This document shows, piece after piece, positions 1 to 12,170 of a DNA stretch of 64,000 bases. Below the pieces are notes generated by a model. It did no database searches. It saw nothing but the letters and a program-made list of their open reading frames with translations, and was not told where the DNA came from. The stretch's first letter is position 1, and each line of letters starts with the position of its first letter. The stretch covers positions 122,434-186,433 of the forward strand of contig WIDE01000047.1 in the NCBI GenBank assembly GCA_015039315.1. The letters run 5' to 3'. The position numbers were made by a program, and so were the translations under genes. Source of the DNA: Clavulina sp. PMI_390. Taxonomy: Eukaryota; Basidiomycota; Agaricomycetes; Cantharellales; Hydnaceae.

Positions 1-43
1 CAGATGTTTTCCATGTATGTCAATGTCTATGCATCTGCTATAG

Positions 44-167
44 CCTTATGAGATCCAGGTATACCATCGTCCTCTTCATCCGCGGCATACTCACGTCCTA
101 CTTCATTGCCTCTCCGCTTGGCGACCCATTCGACCTCATTACAAAGCCCGCCTCGCGCATCCTTTAG
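44..167 (+). CDS. possible 3'-terminal exon of a gene starting outside the window
   Basis: After an acceptor-like ctatag at 38-43 the plus strand reads in frame to a TAG at 165-167. The peptide is basic and hydrophobic, with RYTIVLFIRGIL and a tail FDLITKPASRIL, and could be the end of a membrane protein. No family is recognised. Only about 40 codons are visible and no upstream exon can be checked, so this may be chance. Confidence 0.25.
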
Positions 168-979
168 TATCAATCCGCCGTTTACCTAACAGGATTCGTT
201 CGGGGCGGAAGACCTGCTGGTCACTGGCAAATCAATGACAGCGTGCGGAAACTGTTCGTTGCGGCGATAGAGACCGTTGAGGATTTGATTCATGATTTTA
301 ATAGGTTTAATGTCATGAAAGAAGGGACCATCGCTCCGTTCTTCAGAGATGAGAGTCTCCTTGTGGGTGACAAATAGAATAACAGACCATACGGAAGCAA
401 GAGAAAGAAAGGGTTTTGTTGCCGTTTGATCCGCGGCTCCATACCTCAGCCGATTTACTAAGCAAAACAAAGACCACACTTTGAGGCGAATAGGACCAAG
501 CGTAGATCCTATCTCTCATGTCAACAGTTGCTCATGGTCCAAATGGGAGCTCCCTGAACTTCAAATGTGCCTGATTTTCCCGACGGGCTCAGTGGGGGAG
601 CGGGCAAAGTTAATCGGCCCCCAGGTTCTGGACACTGGCTCGTTCATCGGATCGGGGTTTGGCCCGCAGAAATAATAGGGTTCCCCGCCTACACCCTGTA
701 TTGGGGTTACAACCCCGGGGTCAAACCATAAGAAAGAGCCTTCCTAATAGTCCCTTTTCCAAATGTTGGTGCCTCTCTTCTGTTCCTTGAAACGGTCTCC
801 AGGCCCACGTGCGAACGCCTATTTGAGATATTCGGTGCAATCTCTCCGTGAATTGTGGGCTCCGCATAAAAAGCTGAGTTTGTGCCTTGTTGCTGAGTAC
901 CCCCACTCGTCCAACAGTCTTTTTGACTCCAAATATCTCCTCTCCTCTCGCCTCTGCTCCCTCTTTCGACGCATTCACA
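168..979. other. intergenic, no gene recognised
   Basis: The short ORFs here carry no domain and do not join through good splice sites. The last 100 bases before 980 are pyrimidine-rich (repeated ctc and tct), as is common just upstream of fungal start codons. This stretch therefore probably contains the promoter and leader of the 980-4170 gene. Confidence 0.5.
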
Positions 980-3900
980 ATGCCAGGCCTGGATAGCACC
1001 ACTGACAAGGCCACCCAGCAGATGGCTAAAGTAGCCATGCAGGTGCGGGAGGCAATGCGTAACACTTTACCAACTCCCCCAGAGCAGTACTTCACTCTTG
1101 TACGTATACTGTCTTTGACTTTCAGTTGCACGCCTCAAACAATTTTCAACATTGATAATAATTCCACGCTCTTTGCCTCCACATCAGAACATCCCAGGAA
1201 AAATAATCAATTTCGACGTAAGTGCTACTTTGACCCACCTTTTGGCTGGATGTATCTTGTGCTAATACATGGACGAACCCCCCAGGATTTCATCCCTGAC
1301 TCAGATGAAACTATTACTCCTGGATACATCCAAGCCAATGAAGCAAAGCTCTGTGACGACATGGTTCCACTCGCTGGTATCCAACTTGGTCCGACGGGCC
1401 GTTCCGTCTCTAGCAGCTACGACACGGCGCTTGACGAGCTTATTCCCAGCGTCGCTTGGCCTGGGATAGTCGATGAGGCTACCGGCGCAAAACTAACTCC
1501 GGAGCAACAGCGATACAAGAAAGCGATGGAATGGCTCAGAGGACCTGCAGACTTTGGGGCCGGCAAAACCGAATTCACTCGTGTGGGTCTCTACAAACAC
1601 ATGTTAGCCCTGTATACGGCAACCGTAGACCAGAAGACGAAGGCGTACGCATCCGCATTGGAGGTGATCAACCAAGAATTTGCCCACGATAGTAAGGACA
1701 AGAAGGAGAAGGCCTTTAACGATTGGGTCAACCAGAATGGTCGACGGTTTGTTTCTTATTCGCTTTGATTACAGACATGATTCCAGCTGGCTGACGTCTC
1801 GCATCGATTTTTTGTGGGAATTACCGTTTTATAGTTATAATGACTTGATCCAGGGAGCTTATATGGAATTTGTGACCATCGGACAAAAGGAGCAAGTCGA
1901 ATATTGGTTCGCCATTGTCGATAATAGCTCCGCCATGGGTCGAGTAGAAGCCAGCAAGGTAATTTCGAGTCGAAGCATACAAACATTCGCTGACAATTCG
2001 TCAATTCTTTTAGCAAGCTAAGCGCAATGCTAGTATCTTAGACTCGGATGGCATCATTGATCTCTACAAGGTCGATCTGACGCCATCTAACTGGTATGTC
2101 TCTTTTCATATACATCCAGCTCTGGTCACAACTAATGCATTAGGATGTGAAATGCCATGAATTGACTAGGGCTCAACTCGCTAAGCAAGGACTCAAGCCA
2201 GATACCTCCAGGAAAACCAAATTTGAGATCATTCGTCTCCAGAAGCTCAACGCTCTTCTCAACGCTCTCCTTGATAAAACCGTACGCCGCCTCTCATCTT
2301 CTGGCGCAATATTTCACTAAAATGACTATTTTTCTGTCCTAAAAGGTAGCCGATAATGCCACGAAGGTGCTTCCAAACATCGGGAACCTTAATAAGGCCG
2401 TAGACGAGCAAAACGAGGCCGTTCAGTCCAAGCTGTCTGCGCTTTTCGAAGCTCAACACGACTTTGGCTTGTATGTGCTTGCTTCAACAGTTATTTGATG
2501 ATCTTGAACTCACATCTTGGTTTGTCGCCCACGTTATAGGTTCGAAGCTGGTCAGAGAGCACTCGTTTCCGTCCTCGCCAAGTTTCCTAAGGAAACGTGA
2601 GCTTTTTCCTAGGAATTCCTTGATTTTTACTCACTCGAGCCTAATTTGGTGCCTTTTATCATTAGCAAAGGATTAGCAGACTTTCAGAAGGTTTGGGATG
2701 GTATTCAGGGAACCAACGTCTCCGGGTCCACGTGAGTGATGTTGTATATCAAGCTGCATAATCGCTCAAGCTAATCAGTAATGGCTTTACAATCTAGCAC
2801 CTCCACCGCTCTCAAGGACCTCAGCAAGGCTGCTGAGGATGTTTCCGGGGAGGAAGTTCCAAAAGCAGAGTAAGCACTTCGTCATCCGGGATGAATAGAT
2901 ACAAATAACCTGACAGTCATTGAAAGGTTTGAGGTTTTCACGAACGCGGTAGCAGACATCGTGAAGGGTGGAGTCGCCGGGCTTCAAGGCGCTCAAAGCG
3001 CCTTGGCCACAGAGCTTGCAAAGCTGGGCTCAGCCAAGATGGAGCAACTCTCAGCTGGGTCCGGAGTTGCTATTGCGGCTCTTCTCAGCGGAAATAAGAA
3101 GACTCTGCAGAATCAAATCGACCTTAACAATGAGGAGATTACTAGACTTCAGAACGCCCTCTCTAGTGGTGTTAATACCGGCCAGGCTCTGCAGAACTTT
3201 GCTGGCGGTGCCGGCAACCTTGGTCCTGATGTTACCAACCCAGGGCTTGATGAGAACTACTTTACCCACATCACGCTTTCTGTCTCGCAGTATGACGAGT
3301 CTAGCGATTCATCCGCCACATCGGTTTCTTATGGTGCCGGCGCTAGTTTCGGTCTTTTTGGCGGTACAGCTGGTGGTTCTCATACCAAGTCTTCGCAAGA
3401 TGCAGAGGATCAAATGGCGAAAGCTACTGTGAACGTGGATTTCGATGTCATGGTAAGTGGTTTGATTCAAATCCGGGATAGGAATTGGGCTTAATGCTGT
3501 AGTACTCCAGCGGGTCGACATTGGTCGACAGTGGCTCAACTCGGAGCTGTTCTACGATCCCGATCTCACCACAAGCCATGCCATAGTGTGAGTTGCCCAC
3601 AGCTGCACTCTGGATCTCAAGGGACATGCCTAACCACGTCTCATCTGGAATAGCGTGAGTCAAGGCGCTCAGAAACTTGCGCCACAGATTCAGCCTGCAG
3701 CCTTTGGTGAAGACAACAAGCCGGCCCCTTTTATCGACGGCGGCAGCTTCCCGGCGTACCCCACAGGTGATTATCTCACACCCGCATCATATTCGGCTAA
3801 TTTGTTGACCTCAGTGAATTTGATAGCTTTTCTCGTTGCTGCAAATGTCGTGCTCGACATTCAAGGCGATAGCTCTGCTATCACTCAGCATTTCGACTCC

Positions 3901-4170
3901 ACGACAGAATCCGTCTCTGGTTCCATTGGCTGGGGACCGTTTTCGGTCAGCAGTAGCTACTCACACACCACAAGTCATGCGACGTCGAAATGCACCTCAA
4001 CAGCTACTGGATGCCGGTGAGTATATGCAATACTTTTTATTGATGCCGTGGTGCTCACTGGAATCGACTGCGTCTGGTATCGAAGTATCGAGATTGGGTC
4101 GCCCCAGATCATTGGTTGGGTGTCTGAATTCGTTCCGCAACTGCCGCGGCCGCCGCTCAAATCGTTTTAG
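980..4170 (+). CDS. 15-exon conserved hypothetical protein with helical core and two Gly/Ser-rich hairpin-like segments
   Basis: Fifteen exons join in phase to 749 residues (introns 45-190 nt, all GT-AG): 980-1099, 1188-1217, 1286-1746, 1835-1958, 2014-2093, 2170-2281, 2346-2470, 2540-2596, 2666-2731, 2798-2869, 2927-3452, 3511-3587, 3654-3766, 3815-4016 and 4086-4170. The acceptor at 1834 is the least certain. The protein begins MPGLDSTTDKATQQMAK. No signal peptide is visible. The middle is helical (EEITRLQNALSSG, with a hydrophobic GVAIAALL). Two segments alternate small/polar and hydrophobic residues: SVSYGAGASFGLFGG, encoded near 3324-3365, and SGSIGWGPFSVSSSYSH, near 3920-3970. A hydrophobic stretch, NLIAFLVAANVVLDIQ, precedes the second. 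The C-terminus is IIGWVSEFVPQLPRPP. I recognise this only as a type of large agaricomycete protein without a known function. The hairpin-like pattern resembles membrane-inserting segments of beta-barrel pore formers; that is inference only. The gene stands alone with no related neighbour. Confidence 0.75.
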
Positions 4171-4802
4171 TTTCTTCATATTGCTTAAACAACGAAGATA
4201 TCGGCCCTAGATAACTTGATACATTCCTGTGCATACTGGGTCAATAGGCTTGATATTCAGCGTTTCATTGCATCGGTCCGTGTGAAATTACTATGGAGGT
4301 CAAGGACCCTCCTGTCGAATCTTGTTTGCTCCTTTAATCCACAAGGAGCTAAAAGCTACTGAGATTCAGAGCATTGGTATCAATCTCCACTCCCCAAAAT
4401 TTCTCAGCGAAAGAGGCAATTGCCTATCGCTGAGCGAGGCGTGAAGGCTTGAAAGAAATTGCATCGGAATGCAGCCCTGGAAGGGATTTTCTACGATCTT
4501 TGGCTCTTACTTCCAGGCCTTGGATGACCTCTGATATGTTATAAACTCGTAATTGATGAAATGAAGTGAATATTGGGCCCGGTGTTCACCTTTTTAGTCA
4601 ATCTCCGGTGGACGAAGATGAAGCACGTCGTTGGGACACTGGGAACTAATGAAGAGCGAAGGTACCCTTGCATCGTAGTCCTCTTCCCGGCGGGTGATTT
4701 TGACCAGCCCCTTCAGAGCTACTTGTTGTTGCTATCCACCCTCGTCATTTCGGTGAGTACGGGTAAAACCCTACCATTGATCAAACCAACGATGAGAAAG
4801 GG
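4171..4802. other. convergent 3' intergenic region
   Basis: This lies between the 3' ends of the plus-strand 15-exon gene and the minus-strand F-box gene. I see no coding exon and no repeat. Confidence 0.5.
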
Positions 4803-6449
4803 TTATTTCGGGCAAACTTGAGAAGGCACGCCAATATCAGGTGTATCGAAATATGAGAAATATTTCACATATTCATCTCGTAACCCCTGCTCATCGCTAC
4901 TTGATTCCGTCACCGTCCATGAGCGTACATGACAGCAGGCTTCAGCCCGGGACGCAGCGACCCTACCCCTCCCCAGGAAATATGGAGTTGTAGGTGTTGT
5001 CTCGATCACACGAGAGCCAAAAGGCGGGCTACCACAAACTTGATGATAAGTGGAGATCTCCACAAACTGAAGAGATTCTGGGAGCGTCGTGAGGGCCGAA
5101 TCTCGACACAAGACTTGATAGAGCTCTTGTGATGCTCCAGTACGCAAGCGGTGTTTTCGGGCGTGCTCTGGAGAGCGATCAAGAGCGGCCCAGCTGAAAG
5201 CTTTATGGCGGCGTTCTCCACTATTATCCCATTCCAGCTCGGCTCGTAATCGTAGGATCTCGAGCGAGGGAAGAAGCTCTTGTAAGTTTACATTGATTGG
5301 GTAACTGGCTGCCGCATGCATATGCGTGCTACCGAGGCTCACCAATCTCTTGAATTCTTCAACGACGAAGCTATCAAGAGTGTTCCACTGGTGCAACTTG
5401 TGTTGAGGATAAGGGCGAGGGAACTTTAAATTGAGCGAAAGCTCAATCAGCAAGGGAAACCTTTTTGGAATTGCACGAATTGCACGCGGGATGTCGCCCC
5501 CATAAGCGGAAGCTTGGATCGTTAAGATCACGCGTTGAACTGATGGAGAGCTGGGGTTAGTAAGGCGAGACTCTGATGATTGAAGGATACCGAAATTGAG
5601 TTCGATATCTGCGATTGGGGATGAAGACACCATGCTCCACCACAAATGAACGACTTGTATATTGGGGCAAAAACGGAGGAACTGAGCAATGACTGATATC
5701 TGGGACGATGATATAAAGCGAAGGCTTGGGAGTGTGATTCTCGGAAGCTGCCTCTCGATGAGTTTCTCTTCAACTTCAATGGAAACACTCATGTTGAGCC
5801 ACTGTATTGAATTCGCCCATTTGGATAGGTAGGGAGTGAAGATGGATCCAAGGTCGTGACAACAATTAAGGACACGGAGAGGTGAATGGCTTGCAACAAT
5901 CCCCTCTATAATTGGCTTGATAAGGTCTGGAGGAGTCCTCGAGCGGTGATCATGAGGGTCGTCATAGTGTAGGTCATTGGCGAGTGTGACACTAGTAAGG
6001 TTGTTGAAGTTTTCTTTAAATATTTTTATTGTTTGATCAGGAGTCATGATATGTGGGCGTGAAAGTACGGAGCGTAGATCTCTAGAAGGAATTGAAGCAG
6101 GGATGATGATGAGATGACGGGTGTGAACAAACCAACGACGATGAGGATGGCTGGTGGCAAATTTGACGAAATCGCCATAGTTGGAGTAAAATCCAGGGCC
6201 ACAGTCGTAGAAGAGATAGGGAACTATTTTGATGCTCATCCAGAGGTATGGGAGTGCAAAGATATGAAAGTGGCGGGAGGCGAGTGCATAGTTTTTCAGG
6301 TCGCTAAGGGGCAAAAACGTGGTAATGATCCAGTGAATTTCTGGAGGAATGTCTTCAGGAAATGGGATGATATCATCTACGTCCAATACTAGATGCTCGG
6401 TGCGTTCAGGCTGCAAGCGGTCGCCGCGGAGATTGCCGGTCATGTTCAT
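4803..6449 (-). CDS. F-box protein, single exon
   Basis: An uninterrupted 548-residue frame. Residues about 30-75 (FPEDIPPEIHWIITTFLPL, then LASRHFHIFALPYLW) fit an F-box: the Pro-Pro-Glu-Ile start, a Leu/Ile-rich second helix and a closing Trp. F-box proteins bind Skp1 and present substrates to SCF ubiquitin ligases. The rest is leucine-rich with loose LRR-like spacing (LRVLNCCHDL, LPSLEILRLRAELEW) and no sharp second domain, typical of the large agaricomycete F-box families. The start MNMTGNLRGD is the first Met of the frame and fits a domain close to the N-terminus. The substrate cannot be deduced. The arrestin gene on the same strand ends about 320 bp upstream of it. Confidence 0.8.
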   Translation of the reverse strand: MNMTGNLRGDRLQPERTEHLVLDVDDIIPFPEDIPPEIHWIITTFLPLSDLKNYALASRHFHIFALPYLWMSIKIVPYLFYDCGPGFYSNYGDFVKFATSHPHRRWFVHTRHLIIIPASIPSRDLRSVLSRPHIMTPDQTIKIFKENFNNLTSVTLANDLHYDDPHDHRSRTPPDLIKPIIEGIVASHSPLRVLNCCHDLGSIFTPYLSKWANSIQWLNMSVSIEVEEKLIERQLPRITLPSLRFISSSQISVIAQFLRFCPNIQVVHLWWSMVSSSPIADIELNFGILQSSESRLTNPSSPSVQRVILTIQASAYGGDIPRAIRAIPKRFPLLIELSLNLKFPRPYPQHKLHQWNTLDSFVVEEFKRLVSLGSTHMHAAASYPINVNLQELLPSLEILRLRAELEWDNSGERRHKAFSWAALDRSPEHARKHRLRTGASQELYQVLCRDSALTTLPESLQFVEISTYHQVCGSPPFGSRVIETTPTTPYFLGRGRVAASRAEACCHVRSWTVTESSSDEQGLRDEYVKYFSYFDTPDIGVPSQVCPK

Positions 6450-6771
6450 TGGTTGAAACCGAGAATGAGGACAATGTTAGATTGAAGATATTGCTCCGTA
6501 GGAAGCTTGAGATAGTTTGGGTTGTTCTGGGGTTTATTTCGATGTGCTGGAAGAGTTCGACGGCAGGAAATATCATATCGACTGCATCGCCTTTCCTTGG
6601 CGCCGCCAACTGCCAAGCAACTGAGCAAGAATCCAGACTGCTCTTACCCACGCCAATCCGCTGTATGATATGGTTCGTGTCCAAGAAAAAAAAACTAGAA
6701 TTACAGTACATACAAATGTGTTTCCTTCGATTCAAAATACCAAGCTCTGTCCATTCATCAACCAAAGATCC

Positions 6772-8723
6772 TCATTTCTTCTCACCAACGCTCCACCAAA
6801 TCATACTTCTCGCCTTGACTCCCGCAGGCGGTTGAGTCCCAAGCGTCACAGGTATACTCTGCACGACCGTCCCTGCACCTCCGCCATTCGGCCACGCCGT
6901 CGTCGCGCCTCCAATCAGCGCATTTGCATTCGGGCCGACCGCAGAGGTGTAGGTTGACATGATAAGCGCGGGTGGTGCGGGGGACGTGATGACGAAGCCA
7001 GGTGCGAGGACAGCCAGGTCCACTTCGTACTAATAGAAAGTTCGCGGTAGAGAAATACCATTGAACACACGAAGAAAGGCGAACGGAAAAATAAAAAGCA
7101 TACCTTCAAAGTCACAGTAGGCGACACAAACCCGACTGTGATGCCCTGATTCTGCGCGAGCCCAGCAGCAGGCACCTTGATCTCACCTACCCACGTACGA
7201 CCGTACTGCGCAGCGCTCTTCTCAGCTCCCTCGCTCCCTGGTCCACTCTGCGGTTTCCAGACGCGAGCGCGTGCGACAATCTCACGATGCACATTAACAC
7301 GGTGACCTGCCGCGATCGAGACGTCTGTCCCAAAGACTGTATGTGCTGCGAGCGAGACTGTGAAGCCTGCTGCTGCGCCCTTTGCGCTCCCTGCTTGAGG
7401 TTGGGAGGCGGCGGTAGGCGGAGAGAGCGCGAAGGGGGAAGAAGAGGAAAGAAGGTCGAGCGCTTGTTCGTTCGAGGACTCGAAAGTCAGGAGGAACGGG
7501 ATGTAGCCGTCGAGTGGATATATGAGAGGGTTTGCTAGGTTAAGCTAGTTTTCGTTTATGACCGAGCAGGGGAATATTCAGTACGGGGAGGGCGAAATAG
7601 GATATGAAACGAGGAATACCCACTCGAACATACACCTCAACGTCCTCACGATCGAATAGTCGACCCTTGACAGTCGCAGAGAATAGCTCCCATCCATCGG
7701 GATCATCTTCAGGACCGATCAGCTCGAGTGGCCGAGGGACAGGCTCGCCGGGCTGAGAAGGTTGAGTGGCTGCGAGGTAAACTTCCTGGCGCAGGGGAGG
7801 ATAAGGCGGGGTCGGCACGTTCGGAACAACACGAAGAGGGTGCACGAATCTAGCCCAATGAAATAATATCAGCACTCATGCAAGATCGAGTGGAGCGACG
7901 GAAGGATGGGACGCACATCTCGTCGGTAGCGAACATGCCCTTCTTGCGGATCTCAACCTCGAGATCGTGCGCAAAGCTCTGAGGGAGACCTTTACCCACA
8001 TAGCTCGGCGGCAAAGGATATTCCTTCCCCGCGGCGCCCGCACCGGTAAACTTCCCGTCCAGAGCATCATCTCCTCCCTTCCCTTTGCCTTTGCCCTTAC
8101 CCTTATCCTTCCCGCTTGCCGCATCCTTGGACTGGGCGGCGCCTCCCCACATGATCGTGCGCGGCAGCGTGAGCTCAAACGTAGACGCGTGCGTCGATCC
8201 TGGTTCGAACGTCGCGAGCGCCGTGGTGGATGCCAGTCCAGGATCGGAGAGGAATGTTGCAGGAGTGTTGGCGAAGGTCTCTTTCATGCCGGCCGTTTGG
8301 AGTGCATGCTCTTGCATGCCGGAGAAAGCTGTTTGCTGGACGAAACCGCGGACCTAGACAGTCACGAGAGATGTGCATCAGTATAATAATGGGGAGAAAG
8401 CGCATATATATACTCACTAGAACGCCCACACCACGGCTGGTCCATTTCTTAGACGCCTTGCCCACGTCGATTCGCACCTCTCCTTTGACGACATCTCCTG
8501 GGAAGAATGTGGGACGAGCAGTCGCGTTGGGTGCCCTGCTGTACAGCGTGATCGTGCATGAGTCCTTGTTACTATTGAACGGGCGAGTGAATGTATGCTT
8601 GGTGGGGTAAGGGTCGACGACTGCCGGAGGAGGTAGCGGGTCCGAGGAGGGCGAGAAGGGTGGTGGATCGAGTGCGGGGGGAGGTGGGTCCGAGGGGTCG
8701 TAGCTGGGTGGCAAGTCAGCCAT
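6772..8723 (-). CDS. alpha-arrestin-like protein with PPxY motifs
   Basis: Five exons (8723-8418, 8353-7917, 7849-7624, 7544-7104, 7029-6772) join in phase to 555 residues. A Pro-rich N-terminus is followed by an arrestin N-type sheet (TITLYSRAPNA, FPGDVVKGEVRIDV, VRGFVQQTAFSG, FELTLPRTIMWGG). The second lobe has VYPL-type strands (IYPLDGYIPFLLTFES) and AYG-like pairing strands (REIVARARVWKP, GEIKVPAAGLAQNQGITVGF). Two PPSY motifs are visible, at residues 5-8 and again before the second lobe (PLPPSYVGKG). Fungal alpha-arrestins use PPxY to recruit the WW domains of Rsp5-type ubiquitin ligases and direct endocytosis of plasma-membrane transporters. Between the lobes is a Lys/Gly-rich linker (KDKGKGKGKGKGG). 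The first Met, directly before the Pro-rich tail, is taken as the start. The target transporter is unknown. Confidence 0.85.
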
Positions 8724-11700
8724 TTCTCAATGTACCTGCTCAAGCAAGCTTATGCGACTTGTCCAAAAGCGAGAGTTGGAGATGAGGACGACGATGTGGC
8801 TGCTATCGATATCGACGACCAGAAGCAGGGCCGCAGTAGCAGCGAGGACGACGATGATCAAGGAGAAGCAGCTGAAGTGGATCAAAAGATAAACGTCGAG
8901 TGCGCGCCATGTGGTCACTTCGGTATGAGGTCAGCCGAGTGTCTTCGGAAGTTGGCGATGAATGCAAACAGTGAGTGGCTGGGGATGCGGCAAACTCCGA
9001 GGCAACCGATCAGTATATAAGAACCAGAAACTAGGCCAGTTTCTGCTTTTTTCGTACCAACCCCCTTTCATCTCGGTACCAACCCCCCTTGTGATGAATA
9101 CTGGCTCATGGCCCTGATTGATCTCTTGCGTGCCTCCCTTGGCTCATCTGTGCTCTTGCTCCTAGGTTCGGTGAATATCCGATCTAGTTACCCACGCCTG
9201 CTTGCTCGTTGCATGTGGTGCCGGTTGCGTATGGAGTGTTACCATGCTGCATATAGTCCCATCCAGCTCACTGGCAGGTGTCTGCCCAGCCAATTCTGCG
9301 TCCCTGTCTTATAACGGCCCCCTCGCAGGTCGGCTGTAGCGACACATTGTTCAATTGCTTGGTGCTGGTTCGTTGCTAGACTGCCTGGCCCCCTCCCATC
9401 TGTATCCTTCTGATGGAATGAACTTCAACACTCTTGTTCTTCTATGGCGGTCCTATAGCTCTCTGGGCCATGGGTGCAAGTGATTTTTGGCATGCCAACC
9501 CAAAGATCTAAGAGACGCTTGGTTCGGAGAGCTTTTCGTATCGCTGGAACTTGTAGCTATCATCGCCCGCCCTCTCATAGAGTCATCCGATGCTCTGCTA
9601 CGGCGTTCTGCCCTTTCAAGCGCACTTGATTCGCGTACACCCTCGGTGTGAGCGGATCCAAACTATCCCCAGCGATGATAAATATTGACTCTGTAATCGA
9701 CCGAAGGTGTTAAACGTTTCAAGCATTCTTCAAGGCGCTTGTTGTGGCGTTTTTCTCACAAATCTCTTCAGTGGATGCGAGTCAACGCGCACGGTCTGAT
9801 GGTCTTGGTCCCCCTCTCTCTCGTTATCTATAGAATTCTCATGCTCAGGCGAGAGATGGTGATGTTTTGGAGATTAATGATGGACTAGAGATGCCGAAGG
9901 GGACTACGACGAAGGACGCCCCACCTGAGCATAGTGAGCGCTTGCCAGAACATAAGAGCAATATCATCGCATTTCCTGCAAATGAGACAAATTTCTCCCA
10001 TTTCCGCGGTTTTGCGAGACCCATGCTCAGGTTTCGTCTTCGACCTCAGTCGCCACGGCATCAGCGTCTTATTAGTCCTAGACACACTTTCAAACTTGTC
10101 ACACTTGTCACACTTGTCCTCTGCCCATCGAGCCCAGCCAATGCAATGATACCATCTCGTCTGCGAAAGCTTCCCAAAACCAAGTCATTATCTTACAGAA
10201 TATCACATGAACGCGATGGGATTTGGTTTATATCCTCATGCATCAGATGATGATGGTATTTTCAAGAGGCTGAGAATTGACCTCGTGGGTTGCTCGAGTA
10301 TCTTCAAGCCAACCAGCAACGCAAATTCTCCGGTTTCGTGTTCTTGAGCACGAGAATCGAGAAGTCACTGTGGTAGCTCGCACATTGCAACGATTAGAGC
10401 CTTGACGAACCCTCCTTTAAACTGAAGTGGGCAATTGGTCGTGGCTGGAGCGGTTTGTTGATCTCGCTCTGTGCGAGCTGGATCACTGCTTCGTGCTCTC
10501 GGTTATGATGGCTTGGCACCACTAAAACAATAACTACCAAATTCTTGCTGCGCCGTAATATACACGGTTTTCTCGTGTGTACTTCACACGTCACTGTTCC
10601 GCGAAGCTCTTGGTCTTTGGTACAGAGATGCTCTTCCCCTGTTATCATCCACGTCTCTAGTCCAATCTGGTCCCAATCGTCCGCTATCATGCTCACATAA
10701 CGTAGTTAGCTTATACACTATCAATCAACCTGGTTGAACTCGATGAAGGTAGCGGCTATGTTGCTTGGTGGACTTTGCTTGATTGGGACCACTTTGTTCT
10801 CTGATACTGCCATATTATTTGTTGCCTTCGCATGTTCACAAGTCTCTCTTGAAGTGGAGAGTTAACGCGGCCTGGAGCTCATTTTCTGATTGGCGGGTCT
10901 TTATCATATGGCTGGCTTCGTAGCTATCATATTTCTCGGCTCTGCTAGTCTTGTACCTTGTGATCCTCATTTACGCTGAATATTTGTCTGCTAGTCTCTC
11001 AATTCAAACTCTCTAAACAAACTCTTAATCAGGGAGAAGATATTTACTCATAGAACCGGCTAGACCCGCCGCTATGCGCTCATCTATAGTGCTACCGCCT
11101 GTACGAATCGATGACAGGAGGGTTGGGACCTGCTTTTTCGGATTCCTAACGTCCCATCTTCCTGCCCCTTCACCTCTTTTTAGTCTTATATAACGTGACA
11201 CCCCCGTGTCCAATTCTGGAACTTGCACTTTTCTTCGGCAATAGCACTTACTAGGGCACGACGAGAAGCGCTTTGAGGCAGAGTTCATTACCATGGGGGT
11301 ATCTTTCCATTTATGATGGCCTAGTCAAAACTCTCAAATTCCAGGAGAAGGTTAAAGCAAACTCAGGAGGAACCATCAATCGCCCCAAGTGTTGCCTTAG
11401 ACTACAGATTAGATCTGATGGTGCCATACATATGCGGTTGTTAACATGACGTCACAAATTAACCTCACCCCTTTTAGTAAACAAACCAAGGTCTGGTTTG
11501 GCAGGGTGATATGACGGCGATTATAGTACTATGAGCAAACAAGTTATTTCATCCCATTTTGCAGGAGTCTCCCTCGTGTCATGACAAGAATTTGGGAAGC
11601 CCGTGGATAATGGAAGTAATTTTGCAGCAGTAAAGCATCTGGGTTCACGAACGGCAGAAATTGGAGCGGAATCGTTGTTAGTGTGCATCGCCTGCGGCGG

Positions 11701-12170
11701 AAGAACAAGCATGTAATATCAGGTATGATTGGAGAGTCATTCACTGCGTTATGGTGTAACACTGAACCCCTCTATAAAGTGCATTCCGGATCTAAATCTC
11801 TGCGGGGGCCGCTTGATATGCCATGTCAATCATTCTCCCCTCGGATTCCTTCGGAGGGCGAGATATGAACCATTCTCAAACTTTGGGATGCCTCGGTCCC
11901 GGGGCAATAATAGCGCTGTCACCGACGTCGGTGGCAACTCATCCCGCCGGTCTCCTCCTGATCCTCCATTCGCCTTCGACCGTCGATTAGATGTTATAGA
12001 TGCTACTCTCGCATGGAATCCAGCTAGAGGGCTCTCCCCATTTGAGCTTTGTTTACTTGTTTGGGTTCCCAAACACTCTTAAAAGCCGCTGTTTGCACGT
12101 GTTGTAACTTCCTTCGCCCTACCATCCTGTTGCTTTCACACTTTACCCCAAGTTGACAAACTGCTCCAAG
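8724..12170. other. 3.4-kb stretch without a recognisable gene
   Basis: Reading both strands I found only short frames without domains or in-phase splice partners. The first few hundred bases upstream of 8723 probably hold the arrestin promoter. Small direct repeats occur: taccaacccccctt-like at about 9055-9092, and cacttgt three times at about 10099-10125. Base composition is ordinary. It could hide a diverged gene or an old transposon, but I cannot support either. Confidence 0.5.
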
